From assembly GCF_024723325.1 (NCBI RefSeq), contig NZ_JANQCH010000001.1:62001-126000 (forward strand): a stretch of DNA of 64,000 bases. The letters run 5' to 3'. A model generated the notes under the pieces. It had not been told where the DNA came from. It saw only the letters and a list, made by a program, of their open reading frames with translations, and did not search any database. This stretch comes from Agrococcus sp. HG114. Its GTDB lineage: Bacteria; Actinomycetota; Actinomycetes; Actinomycetales; Microbacteriaceae. The position numbers were made by a program, and so were the translations under genes. Shown here piece by piece: positions 40,738 through 49,147 of the stretch. Within the stretch, counting starts at the first letter, position 1. Each line of letters opens with the position of its first letter.

Positions 40738-41636
40738 CGGCCGCTCCCACCGTGACGCGCGAGGCCGGCCGAGTCGGCCGCGACCGCGCGCAGCGCATCC
40801 GCGCCATCCAGGAAGCGGCCTACCGCGCGCGGCACCACGCGATCGACATGGGCGAGGTGCAGGGCCAGGGCTACGTCGGGCAGGCGCTCGGCTCGGCCGA
40901 CATGCTCGCGGCCGTGTACGCGGACCAGCTGCGCTTCGATCCGGCCGACGAGCACTGGGAGGAGCGCGACCGCTTCCTCCTCTCCACTGGGCACTACGCG
41001 ATCGGCCTCTACGCGGCCCTCGCCGAGGCGGGCATCGTGCCCGTCGAGGAGCTCGTGACGTACGCGGCCGACGACTCGCGGCTGCCGATGTCGGGCATGG
41101 CGTCGTACACGCCCGGCATGGAGATCTCGGGCGGCTCGCTCGGCCACGGCCTGACCGTCGCGGTCGGGATGGCGCTCGGCCTGCGGCTGCAGGGGCGCAC
41201 CGAGCAGCGCGTCATCAACTTCCTCTCCGACGGCGAGCTCGACGAGGGCTCGACGTGGGAGGCGGCGATGGGCGCGGCGCACCACCGGCTCGGCAACCTG
41301 ACGGCACTCGTCGACATGAACGCGCTCCAGGCCGACGGTCCGACGGCGAGCGTGCTGCGCATCGAGCCGGTCGAGGAGAAGTGGCGCACGTTCGGCTGGC
41401 ACGCCGTGCGCGTCGACGGGAACGATCCGGCCGCCCTCATCGACGCGTTCGACGAGTGCGAGGCGCTACGAGCCGCCGTGGGGCAGCCGCAGGTCATCAT
41501 CTGCGACACGAAGGTCGGCAAGGGCGTGCCCCTGCTCGAGCAGCGCGAGAAGGCGCACTTCATGCGCATCGAGGAGCACGAGTGGCAGATCTGCCGCGAC
41601 CAGCTGACCGCCGGCTACGAGGAGGACGACCGATGA
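40734..41636 (+). CDS. Transketolase, N-terminal subunit (ThDP domain)
   Basis: 300 aa: the first half of a transketolase encoded separately. The ThDP-binding motif is present as NFLSDGELDEGSTWEAAMGAAHHRLGNLTALVDMNALQADG (~160-200), after the GSLGHGLTVAVGMALG segment. H in ARHHAIDMG and STGHYAIGLY contribute to the active site. It starts in an ATGA overlap with the transporter. Split transketolases act on phosphosugars or on special ketoses such as apulose-4-phosphate or sulfo-sugars. No kinase is in this operon, which leaves the donor unsettled. Confidence 0.87.
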   Translation: MTAAPTVTREAGRVGRDRAQRIRAIQEAAYRARHHAIDMGEVQGQGYVGQALGSADMLAAVYADQLRFDPADEHWEERDRFLLSTGHYAIGLYAALAEAGIVPVEELVTYAADDSRLPMSGMASYTPGMEISGGSLGHGLTVAVGMALGLRLQGRTEQRVINFLSDGELDEGSTWEAAMGAAHHRLGNLTALVDMNALQADGPTASVLRIEPVEEKWRTFGWHAVRVDGNDPAALIDAFDECEALRAAVGQPQVIICDTKVGKGVPLLEQREKAHFMRIEEHEWQICRDQLTAGYEEDDR

Positions 41637-42643
41637 GCGCGACCGCTCCCGTGCAGCGCTTCGAGCGCAAGGGGCCCAGCACGAGCGCGATGATCGCGTC
41701 GATCGCCGACGCCGATCAGCGCACCGACAGCGCGCCGTTCGGGCACGCGCTCGCGGCGGCCGCCGAGGAGGACCAGCGGATCGTCGGGCTCACCGCCGAT
41801 CTCGGCAAGTACACCGACATGCACATCTTCGCGCAGGAGCATCCCGAGCGCTTCTTCCAGATGGGCATGAGCGAGCAGCTCCTCTTCGGCGCCGCCGCGG
41901 GCATGGCGGAGACCGGGCTCATCCCTTTCGCGTCGACGTACGCGGTGTTCGCTGCCCGTCGGGCGTACGACTTCATCGCGCTCGACATCGCGGAGCCGAA
42001 CCTCAACGTGAACGTCGTTGGCGGGCTGCCGGGGCTCACGACGGGGTACGGGCCGAGCCACCAGGCCACCGAGGACGTCGCGATCTTCCGCGGGCTGCCG
42101 AACCTGACGATCGTCGACCCGTGCGACGCCGTCGACCTCCGGCAGGCGGTGCCGCAGCTGGCCGCGCACGAGGGCCCGACCTACCTGCGGCTCCTCCGCG
42201 GCAAGGTGCCGGTCGTGCTCGACGAGTACGACTACTCGTTCGAGCTGGGCAAGGCGAAGGTGCTGCGCGGCGGCGCCGATGTCGTGTTCGTCTCCTCGGG
42301 GCTGATGACCATGCGCGCGCTGCAGGCGGCGGATGCGCTGGCGGCCCACAAGGTCGACGTGGCGGTCGTGCACTCCCCCACGATCAAGCCGTTCGACGCT
42401 GAGACGGTGCTCCGGGAGATCGACACCCCGCGCCTCGCGGTGACGCTCGAGAACCACACCGTCGTCGGCGGGCTCTTCTCTGCAGTCGCCGAGGCGGCCG
42501 CACGGCGCGGGCTCGGCAAGCGCATCGTGCCGATCGGACTGCCCGACGAGTTCATCGATGCGGGTGCGCTGCCGACGCTCCACCACCGCTACGGCCTGTC
42601 GAAGGACAGCATCGTCGAGCGCGTGCTCTCCGAGCTGGGCTGA
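41633..42643 (+). CDS. Transketolase, C-terminal subunit
   Basis: 336 aa: the pyrimidine-binding and C-terminal domains. FQMGMSEQLLFGAAAGMAETGLIPFASTYAVFAARRAYDFI carries the catalytic Glu (~80). VGGLPGLTTGYGPSHQATEDVAIFRGLPNLTIVDPCDA and the C-terminal VTLENHTVVGGLFSAVAE and PIGLPDEF follow as expected. It begins with an ATGA overlap with the N-terminal subunit, consistent with 1:1 synthesis of a heterotetramer. It transfers a two-carbon unit between a ketose and an aldose; the true substrate is not known. A strong hairpin follows the stop. Confidence 0.87.
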   Translation: MSATAPVQRFERKGPSTSAMIASIADADQRTDSAPFGHALAAAAEEDQRIVGLTADLGKYTDMHIFAQEHPERFFQMGMSEQLLFGAAAGMAETGLIPFASTYAVFAARRAYDFIALDIAEPNLNVNVVGGLPGLTTGYGPSHQATEDVAIFRGLPNLTIVDPCDAVDLRQAVPQLAAHEGPTYLRLLRGKVPVVLDEYDYSFELGKAKVLRGGADVVFVSSGLMTMRALQAADALAAHKVDVAVVHSPTIKPFDAETVLREIDTPRLAVTLENHTVVGGLFSAVAEAAARRGLGKRIVPIGLPDEFIDAGALPTLHHRYGLSKDSIVERVLSELG

Positions 42644-42656
42644 GCACCCCCGCCCC

Positions 42657-42693
42657 GCTGGGTGGCCCGCGCGCGCATCGTGGGCCACCCAGC
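42657..42693 (+). terminator. Terminator of the split transketolase operon
   Basis: GCTGGGTGGCCC pairs perfectly over 12 bp with GGGCCACCCAGC around a 13-nt loop, 14 nt after the stop. No U-tract. Confidence 0.7.
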
Positions 42694-42732
42694 GCCTGTG
42701 GAGAGCTGCCTCACTGGTCTGGTGGGTTCCCG

Positions 42733-42738
42733 TAGCCT
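42733..42738 (+). promoter_or_regulatory. Leaderless -10 box of the lipoprotein gene
   Basis: TAGCCT ends 6 nt before the ATG at 42745, after the terminator of the upstream operon. Confidence 0.55.
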
Positions 42739-42744
42739 GCCCGC

Positions 42745-43302
42745 ATGATCCGAAGGCTGGGCAGCGCTGCGGCGCTCGCGTCTGTCGCTGCTCTTGTGCT
42801 CGTCGGTTGCTCACCGCCTCAACAGACGCCGGGCTCCACTCCTGCTGAGCGAACGCCCTCGCCCGACAGCGTCGACATTGAGCAGGAAGCGCGCCAAGGG
42901 TGGGACCGGTATCAAGAGCGACTTGCCGAGCTGGGCGCAGACCCAGCGTCGGCTGACATCGACGCCCTGCGGGACGTCGCTGAACCCGCCCACGCCGAGT
43001 TTCTCGCCGACAACTTCCGCGAGGCCGCCGACCGACGTATCCACACAGAGGGAAAGCGAGAAACGACGGAGTTCGCGGTAGTTGATGCGTCGGCTGCCCC
43101 GGAGCGGGTCGAAGCAGCAGCGTGCGTCGACCTCACCGGCGAGCGCGTGATCGGCGACGAAGGCCTGGAGATCGTCGATTCAGAGAGGCCCGCACTGGAA
43201 GCGGTGTCCGTCACGCTGGTGACCCGCGCAAGCGAGCGGGGCTTCTTCGTGGAGAGCGTGACGGCATTCGACGACAGCGCGGCCGCGGATCCATGCGCGT
43301 AA
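42745..43302 (+). CDS. Putative lipoprotein, unknown function
   Basis: 185 aa. Signal peptide with hydrophobic core AAALASVAALVLVGC and lipobox LVGC; lipidated Cys ~22. Then a Pro/Ser/Thr linker and a small alpha/beta domain (~45-185) with acidic bias and two cysteines (ACVDL, ADPCA). No family recognised. Many residues near the C-terminus are TLVTRASERGFFVESVTAFDD, a lumazine/NTF2-like strand pattern. It overlaps the PKD-like gene by 10 nt and may act with it outside the cell. Confidence 0.72.
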   Translation: MIRRLGSAAALASVAALVLVGCSPPQQTPGSTPAERTPSPDSVDIEQEARQGWDRYQERLAELGADPASADIDALRDVAEPAHAEFLADNFREAADRRIHTEGKRETTEFAVVDASAAPERVEAAACVDLTGERVIGDEGLEIVDSERPALEAVSVTLVTRASERGFFVESVTAFDDSAAADPCA

Positions 43303-44081
43303 TCATGTGCGTCGCCGCGGCAGTGCTGACCGCACTCGCCTCGGCCGCTGACGACGATCCGCCAGAGGTGGGTTTCTTCGGCGGCTCAACACTGGAGGTG
43401 GCCGGCGATCGCCTCGTGCCGGGCACTTCACCAGGGACTAAGCGCCTGACGTCGGAAGACTGGGCAGCCGCATGGCAGGCGTACTTGGCCGCTCGCTTCG
43501 AAGACTGCGTCGACGCGGCGACGCCGGGACTCGCGCGATGTGACGTTGTGGTTGTTGACCGCCGGCCGGGGGCGACAGCGCCCGCGCCGGCCATCGACCC
43601 GATCACGATGAGCGACCTTGCTGCGTTCCGCCCGATCGTCGGCCAGCTGGTCGTGGAGCCCGATGGGTGGGGCGTCGTGGACACGCCGACCAACTTTTAC
43701 GCGACTGCCGAGTCGCACACGATGGACGGCGAGCTGTTCGACGTACCGATCCAGGTGCGGTGGACCCCCACGTCATACGTCTTCGACTACGGCGACGGCA
43801 CGTCCGAGACGAGCAGCGCATCCGGCACCGCCTGGCAAGGACCTGAGGAGTCGTGGACCGAGACGGCCACGAGCCACACGTACGCGTCGCGCGATGACGT
43901 GACTGCATCCGTCACCGTCGTCTTCACGGCGGAGGTGAACGCAGGCGGCGGGTGGTTCGCGGTATCAGGCACGCTGGCCGTGCAAGCGCCCAGCGTGGGG
44001 GTGAAGGTGTTCGAGGTGGGGACCGTGCTGACCGACGGCGACTGCATGGCGAACCCGTCGGCAGCCGGCTGTGGCGGCTGA
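43293..44081 (+). CDS. Secreted PKD-domain-like protein
   Basis: 262 aa from the ATG at 43293. A short signal peptide (VIMCVAAAVLTALASA) leads to a middle block TMSDLAAFRPIVGQLVVEPDGWGVVDTPTNFYA, then YVFDYGDGTSETSS and TSHTYASRDDVTASVTVVF, the WDYGDG/YxxxG features of PKD-type beta-sandwiches. This set is a frequent, uncharacterised secreted family in Microbacteriaceae. Several of its relatives sit next to a short lipoprotein gene. It overlaps the lipoprotein gene by 10 nt, suggesting a coupled envelope pair. A hairpin follows. Confidence 0.72.
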   Translation: MRVIMCVAAAVLTALASAADDDPPEVGFFGGSTLEVAGDRLVPGTSPGTKRLTSEDWAAAWQAYLAARFEDCVDAATPGLARCDVVVVDRRPGATAPAPAIDPITMSDLAAFRPIVGQLVVEPDGWGVVDTPTNFYATAESHTMDGELFDVPIQVRWTPTSYVFDYGDGTSETSSASGTAWQGPEESWTETATSHTYASRDDVTASVTVVFTAEVNAGGGWFAVSGTLAVQAPSVGVKVFEVGTVLTDGDCMANPSAAGCGG

Positions 44082-44106
44082 CGCTCGCCCCGCTCGGAGG
44101 CGAGCG
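44082..44106 (+). terminator. Terminator hairpin after the PKD-like gene
   Basis: CGCTCGCC and GGCGAGCG form an 8-bp perfect stem with a 9-nt loop immediately after the stop codon. Confidence 0.6.
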
Positions 44107-44110
44107 CTCG

Positions 44111-44116
44111 TAGAGT
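44111..44116 (+). promoter_or_regulatory. Leaderless -10 box of the Gfo/Idh/MocA gene
   Basis: TAGAGT lies 7 nt before the ATG at 44124. Confidence 0.5.
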
Positions 44117-44123
44117 CGCCGGC

Positions 44124-45110
44124 ATGAACGAGTCCACGCCCGGCTGGGGCATCCTCGGCGCCGGCGGAATCGCCGGCGGGTTCGCGAAGGACCTCGCGAT
44201 CGGCGGACACCGCGTCGCCGCGGTCGGCAGTCGAGACGGCGACCGTGCGCGGGCATTCGCCGAGCGGCACGGGATCCCGCGAGCGCACGCCGGCTATGAG
44301 GCTCTCGTCGCCGACCCCGACGTCGACGTCGTGTACGTCGCGACACCGCACTCGCATCACCGCGAGCACGCGCTGCTCGCGATCGACGCCGGCAAGCACG
44401 TGCTCGTCGAGAAGGCCTTCACGACGACCGGCGACGACGCGCAGGCGATCGCCGACGCCGCCCGCGCGAAGGGCATCTTCGCCATGGAGGCGATGTGGAC
44501 CCGCTTCCTGCCCACGATGGTCGCGGTGCGCGAGCGGATCGCCGCCGGAGATCTCGGTGAGGTCGTCAGCGTCACCGCCGACCATTCGCAGATGCTCGAT
44601 CTCTCCCCCGGCAGCCGCATGATCGAGGCGGCGCTCGGCGGCGGCGCCCTGCTCGACCTCGGCGTCTACTGCATCTCGCTCGCGCACGCGCTGCTGGGGC
44701 CCGTCGAGGCGGTGCAGGCGTCAGGCCACGTCGACGAGTACGGCGTCGACCACCGGGGCGCGGTGATCCTCGAGCACCAGGGCGGCGGCATGTCCACCCA
44801 CACCTTCTCGATGACGACGCTCGGCTCGAACCGGGCGACGATCGCCGGCACCGAGGGCGTCATCGAGCTCGACCCCGCCTTCTACTCGTGGACGCGTTAT
44901 CGGCGACGCCACGCATCCGCCCACACGACCGCGGTCGAGGAGTTCGAGCCGCAGCTCGTGGGGCGCGGCATGCAGTTCCAGGCCTTGGAGGTCGAGCGCT
45001 GTATCGCCGATGGCCGCCTCGAGAGCCCGCTCATGCCGCTCGACGAGTCGGTCGCGATCATGCGGGTCATGGACGACGTCGCGGCGGCCATGCGGATGCG
45101 CCGCGGCTGA
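44124..45110 (+). CDS. Gfo/Idh/MocA-family NAD(P) oxidoreductase
   Basis: 328 aa, normal for the family. N-terminal Rossmann motif WGILGAGGIAGGFAKDL at ~8-24, the ATPHSHHREHALLAIDAGKHVLVEKAFTTT segment with the conserved EK (~95) catalytic lysine, then the C-terminal beta-sheet dimer domain from ~130. Members oxidise or reduce sugars, inositols or dihydrodiols. It is monocistronic, so the substrate cannot be suggested. Confidence 0.85.
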   Translation: MNESTPGWGILGAGGIAGGFAKDLAIGGHRVAAVGSRDGDRARAFAERHGIPRAHAGYEALVADPDVDVVYVATPHSHHREHALLAIDAGKHVLVEKAFTTTGDDAQAIADAARAKGIFAMEAMWTRFLPTMVAVRERIAAGDLGEVVSVTADHSQMLDLSPGSRMIEAALGGGALLDLGVYCISLAHALLGPVEAVQASGHVDEYGVDHRGAVILEHQGGGMSTHTFSMTTLGSNRATIAGTEGVIELDPAFYSWTRYRRRHASAHTTAVEEFEPQLVGRGMQFQALEVERCIADGRLESPLMPLDESVAIMRVMDDVAAAMRMRRG

Positions 45111-45216
45111 GCGCGCCTCCGGCGACGGCACGGGGTTCCAACCAGCGACGGGCGGCTTCCGCCGGTGCGCGCGCGAGCGACCATCACCGTCGCGCGGCGC
45201 CGGCGCCGGCGCACCA

Positions 45217-45232
45217 GCTGACTCCAGTCAGC
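45217..45232. terminator. Palindrome at the end of the DUF2277 gene
   Basis: GCTGACT-CC-AGTCAGC, overlapping the DUF2277 stop codon, in the 117-bp gap between convergent genes. Position suggests a terminator. Confidence 0.4.
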
Positions 45233-45515
45233 GGGCGGCGAGTGCCGCCTCACGCTCCGCGATCCGAGCGCGCACTTCCGGCCGACGGAGCGGCGGCAGC
45301 GTCTTCGGCGGCTGGCGGCGGTCGGGCAGGTCCTCGAGCAGGTGCTGAGTGATGTGCGCCACCTCGGCGACGGCGCGCTCGAACGCCTCACGCGTGCGGT
45401 CGGTCGGATGCGTGATCCCCGAGACCTTGCGGATGTACTGACGGGCGGCCGCCTCGATCTCCTCGTCGTTCGCGGCTGGCTCGAGGCCGCGGAGCTCGGT
45501 GATGTTCCTGCACAT
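45228..45515 (-). CDS. DUF2277 family protein
   Basis: 95 aa from MCRNITELRGLEP at 45515. The MCRNI-x-L start, the region EEIEAAARQYIRKVSGITHPT and EAFERAVAEVAHITQHLL match the DUF2277 family, small proteins of unknown function widespread in actinobacteria. A Pro/Arg-rich tail ends the protein. A TACCGT box 7 nt upstream fits a leaderless transcript. Confidence 0.78.
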   Translation of the reverse strand: MCRNITELRGLEPAANDEEIEAAARQYIRKVSGITHPTDRTREAFERAVAEVAHITQHLLEDLPDRRQPPKTLPPLRRPEVRARIAEREAALAAR

Positions 45516-45522
45516 GGCGGTC

Positions 45523-45528
45523 ACGGTA
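45523..45528 (-). promoter_or_regulatory. Leaderless -10 box of the DUF2277 gene
   Basis: TACCGT (minus strand) ends 7 nt before the ATG at 45515; no ribosome site. Confidence 0.5.
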
Positions 45529-45668
45529 ATCGCTCTCGTCGGGCTGCGGCAGAGGCGTGTCCGGTTGTCCACAGGCGCTCGAGCGAGGGCACCCGATGTC
45601 AGTGGTGCTCGCTACTGTGTTCGCAACGAACGTTCGAAGATGGTCGGTCGCGAAGGAGCGGAGCGCGC

Positions 45669-47357
45669 ATGGCGATGGTGGAAGCGGCTGCAGCAGCGGT
45701 CGATGCCGCCCGCGTCGCGTTCGCCGACCAGGCGGCGCTGTCCCGAGCCACGCCCCAGGAGGTCGTCGACCTGCTCGCGCTCACGGCCGAGCTGAGCCGC
45801 CTGGTCGATGCGCAGCGCGTGCGCCTCGCTGGCGCGATCGCCGAGCGCTCGCATGGGTCCGACGACGACGCGCTCTCCGACGGGTTGGGCGCTCGACACG
45901 CTCGAGAAGCGGTCGGCAAGGCGTTCGGGCTGCGGGTCCGCGAAGCGGCCGACCTGCTCTCGCTCGCCGCGGCGACATCCTCGGCCTGCAGCATCACCGG
46001 CGAGAGCATCGCGGTCCCGTTCCCTCAGGTGGGCGCCGCGCTCGACGCCGGTGCGATCTCGCTCTCGCAAGCGCGAGCGATCGTCAGCACGCTCGCGCCG
46101 GCCGCCCCGCGCGCCGACCTCGGCCAGCTCGCCTGGGCGGAGCGCTGCCTCGTCGACGAGGCCACGCACCCCGAGCGGCGGCTCGTGCCCGAGCTGCTGC
46201 AGACGCAGGCGCAGGCGTACGTCGCCGTGCTCGACCCCGACGGCGTGCTGCCTGACAGCGAGCGACAGCGCGCCATGCGGTCGCTCCGCATCACGCAGCT
46301 GCCCGACGGCAGCTGGCGCACCGTCGTCCACTCCCCTGCCGAAGACGGAGCCGCGCTCAAGACCGCGCTGGATGCGTTCACCGCGCCGCGCGTCGTGCGG
46401 TTCCGTGACGAGCAGGCCGAGAGCGACGCCGGCGAGCCCGCGGACCGGTCAGTAGCGGACACCGCCGCGTCCGGGGACCCGACGGCGCCTGCCGACGACC
46501 GGTCGCCGCAGCAGAAGCGCCACGACGCGCTCATCGCGATGGTGGAGGCGCACGTCGCTTCCGGCGGTGCGCCGGTTGCGGGCGGAGAGGTGCCACGGCT
46601 CGTCCTCACCGGCACGATCGAGGCGTTCGACGCATACCTGCGAGGCGTCGAGCACCCTGACCGGTCTCTCGAGATCGAGCACACCGGATCCATGGTGCCC
46701 ATCGAGACGATCGACCGGCTGCTGTGCGACGGCGTCGTGCAGCGGGCCGTGACCGACAGCAAGGGGCACGTGCTCGACCTCGGTCGCACCGTGCGCCTGT
46801 TCACCCAGGCGCAGCGTCGAGCGCTCGCGGCGGAGTACGGCGGCTGCGCGACTCCGGGCTGCGGCTTCCCCGTCGCGTGGACGGAGGCGCACCACGTCGT
46901 CTGGTGGGAGCGCGGCGGTAAGACGGACACCGCCAACGGCATCCTGCTCTGCAGCCACTGCCACCACGAGGTGCACCGCGGCCGACTGGTGGTCATCGGG
47001 CAGCCGGGCGACTGGCGCGTCGTCCCGCAGCTGCGGCCGAGCGATCCCTACGCGCGCACGTCCCGTGCCGCAGCCCCGCCGCGCGAGCCCCAGCGGGCGA
47101 CCGCCGTGGCGGCGTCGGCCCCGCCACCGCTCGCGGTCCGCATTCCCGAGCCCATCAGGCCCATCGCTTCGGTGAGAGTCGGCGTGCTCCCGCAGATCGA
47201 GCCACCACCCATGGCGTCGAAGCAGCATGCGCCGGGCTCGGCCGTCTCCATCGAGGTGCGGCTGCGCCGACGGGCGTCGACGCGCGGCCGATCGGGTCCG
47301 CACACGCGGGCGCTCGACCTCCTCGGCCCACCGCGCCGCGTCGTCATGCGCGCGTGA
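45669..47357 (+). CDS. DUF222 / HNH endonuclease-domain protein, copy 2
   Basis: 562 aa from the ATG at 45669 (an ATG two codons later is possible). The N-terminal DUF222 region (~20-330) has the conserved MRSLRITQLPDGSWRTVV block. The HNH nuclease (~395-440) reads CATPGCGFPVAWTEAHHVVWWERGG and ILLCSHCHHEVHRGRL, with two CxxC-like zinc pairs and the HH catalytic site. The C-terminal ~80 residues are Pro/Arg-rich. It is diverged from copy 1 in the HNH loop and zinc ligands, so it is not a recent duplicate. Function unknown. Confidence 0.8.
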   Translation: MAMVEAAAAAVDAARVAFADQAALSRATPQEVVDLLALTAELSRLVDAQRVRLAGAIAERSHGSDDDALSDGLGARHAREAVGKAFGLRVREAADLLSLAAATSSACSITGESIAVPFPQVGAALDAGAISLSQARAIVSTLAPAAPRADLGQLAWAERCLVDEATHPERRLVPELLQTQAQAYVAVLDPDGVLPDSERQRAMRSLRITQLPDGSWRTVVHSPAEDGAALKTALDAFTAPRVVRFRDEQAESDAGEPADRSVADTAASGDPTAPADDRSPQQKRHDALIAMVEAHVASGGAPVAGGEVPRLVLTGTIEAFDAYLRGVEHPDRSLEIEHTGSMVPIETIDRLLCDGVVQRAVTDSKGHVLDLGRTVRLFTQAQRRALAAEYGGCATPGCGFPVAWTEAHHVVWWERGGKTDTANGILLCSHCHHEVHRGRLVVIGQPGDWRVVPQLRPSDPYARTSRAAAPPREPQRATAVAASAPPPLAVRIPEPIRPIASVRVGVLPQIEPPPMASKQHAPGSAVSIEVRLRRRASTRGRSGPHTRALDLLGPPRRVVMRA

Positions 47358-47372
47358 CGGGAACCCGACGGC

Positions 47373-48218
47373 CTACGACTCCTTCGTGATCTCCACCGAC
47401 ACGAACAGCTGGCTCTTGCCCGCTCCCGCGTACACGCCGCGCAGCGGCGGCACGTCGTTGTAGTCCCGGCCGAGTCCCACCTTGACGTGTCGCTCGCCGA
47501 TGTCGATGAGGTTCGTCGGATCCCACGCATCCCACTCGCCCGTGAACCACTCGACCCACGCGTGCGACTCGCCCCGGATCGTCTCGCCGATCACCGGCTC
47601 CCGCTTCGGGTGCAGGTAGCCGGAGACGTAGCGCGCCGGGATCCCCACCGAGCGCAGCGCACCGATCGTGATGTGCGCGATGTCCTGGCACACGCCCTTG
47701 CGGTTCGGCCAGGCCTCCGAGGCGAGCGTGTGGACGTGCGTGACGCCCGACATGTACTCCATCTCCTCGCCGACCATGCGGGCGATCGCGGCGGCTGCGA
47801 TGCCCGGCGTCTCCGACGCATCCGCGATCTCCCGCGACGCCGTCACCAGATCGGCCGACGGCCGCGTGCGCACCGTCTGCCCGAGCTGCTCGACGTGCTG
47901 GGTCGCGCGCGACGCGACCTTCTCGAGCTGCTCCCACGTCAGGTCGTGGCCGCCCTTGATGCGCGGGCGCACCTCGACGAGGCTCGTCGCGGTCAGCTGC
48001 AGCTCGGTGTGCGGCGCGAGCACGTCGAACGAGACGACCTTCGTGCCCCAGTAGTCCTCGTAGGTGTTGATCGAGGTGTTCGGGCGGATGTCGAGGTTCG
48101 AGTAGATGACGAACTGCCCGTCGCTCGTCGACGGCAGCATGCGCGACTCGTTGTACGACGCGACGGCCGGCCGCTCGTAGCGGTAGCCGGTGGTGTGGCG
48201 GATGCGGAGCCGGCTCAC
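47373..48218 (-). CDS. Transglutaminase-like protein of the ATP-grasp / alpha-E trio
   Basis: 281 aa from a GTG with a GTGA overlap with the alpha-E gene. N-terminal bacterial transglutaminase-like domain (~5-85: RIRHTTGYRYERPAVASYNESRM) and the catalytic transglutaminase core with Cys177 (RKGVCQDIAH), His219 (ESHAWVEW) and Asp233 (WDPTN). Such proteins occur with the circularly permuted ATP-grasp and alpha-E proteins and are thought to form or cleave amide bonds in a peptide system, whose product is unknown. Confidence 0.86.
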   Translation of the reverse strand: MSRLRIRHTTGYRYERPAVASYNESRMLPSTSDGQFVIYSNLDIRPNTSINTYEDYWGTKVVSFDVLAPHTELQLTATSLVEVRPRIKGGHDLTWEQLEKVASRATQHVEQLGQTVRTRPSADLVTASREIADASETPGIAAAAIARMVGEEMEYMSGVTHVHTLASEAWPNRKGVCQDIAHITIGALRSVGIPARYVSGYLHPKREPVIGETIRGESHAWVEWFTGEWDAWDPTNLIDIGERHVKVGLGRDYNDVPPLRGVYAGAGKSQLFVSVEITKES

Positions 48219-49147
48219 GAGGCCTCCCTCGTCCAGGCGGGCAGGTTGTGGGTCGGGAAGTAGCGCTCCCGCACCGCGTGCGAGACCGCGGTCGTCGTCG
48301 TCTGCACCTTGTCCATCACGGTCGGCAGGTTCTCGATGATCTCCTGGATGGGCGTGAACTCGAGCTCCGCGCGGATCTGGCCGAGCATCCGCTGGGCCGG
48401 GTCGACGTAGCCGACCCGATCCTGCCGCGGCTCGATGTCGTGCAGGCACGCCTCGGCGCCCCGCACCGAGAAGAGGATCGAGCGCGGGAAGAGCCGGTCG
48501 AGCAGCAGGAACTCCGCCGCGTTCGTCGACGACGGCACGCCCCGGTAGGTGCGCAGGTACGCCTCGTACGCGCCGACGGAGCGGAGGATCGTCGTCCACG
48601 ACGGGCCCGACGCCTCGGTGAGCGCGCGCGTCGCGAGCAGGCGGGCGACCATGTCGGCGCGCTCGATGAAGCGGCCGAGGTTGAGGAAGCTCCACGCGTC
48701 GTCGCGGCTCGCGGTCGAGTCGGCCATGCCGCCCGCGAGCGCCGCGCGCTCGCGCACCCAGCCGAACATGACGTGCACCTGCTCGGGGCTCACGCGCCGC
48801 GGCATGTTCGCGTACGTGGAGTTGAGCACCTCCCACAGCTCGGTCGAGATGATCTCGCGAGCGCGACGGGCGTTCTCGCGCGCCGCGTTCACCGAGTACG
48901 CGATCGACGCAGGCTGGGTGCGGTCGGTCGCGAGGGTGTTCACGACGTCGACGCGCGTGAGCTTGCGCTCCGGCGGGGCGTCGTGGCCCATGACGCCGAG
49001 CAGCGCGCGGCACGCGGTGTCCTCGTCGACCGCGACGTCCTCGAGCAGCAGCTGGAGGTAGACGTCGAGGATGCGCGCGGTGCCGTCGGCGCGCTCGATG
49101 TACCGGCCGATCCAGAACAGGCTCTCGGCGATGCGGGAGAGCATCAT
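48215..49147 (-). CDS. Alpha-E domain (DUF403) protein
   Basis: 310 aa, all-helical. The N-terminal MLSRIAESLFWIGRYIERADGTARILDVYLQLL is the defining signature, and a second copy of the ERAD motif (FLNLGRFIERADMVARLLAT) is at ~155-180. It belongs to a family nearly always encoded with a circularly permuted ATP-grasp ligase and a transglutaminase. It starts with an ATGA overlap with the ligase gene. The role is suggested to be binding of the shared peptide substrate, without direct proof. Confidence 0.87.
   Translation of the reverse strand: MMLSRIAESLFWIGRYIERADGTARILDVYLQLLLEDVAVDEDTACRALLGVMGHDAPPERKLTRVDVVNTLATDRTQPASIAYSVNAARENARRAREIISTELWEVLNSTYANMPRRVSPEQVHVMFGWVRERAALAGGMADSTASRDDAWSFLNLGRFIERADMVARLLATRALTEASGPSWTTILRSVGAYEAYLRTYRGVPSSTNAAEFLLLDRLFPRSILFSVRGAEACLHDIEPRQDRVGYVDPAQRMLGQIRAELEFTPIQEIIENLPTVMDKVQTTTTAVSHAVRERYFPTHNLPAWTREAS

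Noticed and set aside
40734-42643. Naming the split transketolase as 1-deoxyxylulose-5-phosphate synthase or as apulose-4-phosphate transketolase
   Set aside because: The halves and motifs are transketolase-like, but no apiose or isoprenoid pathway genes accompany them, so no specific name is supported.
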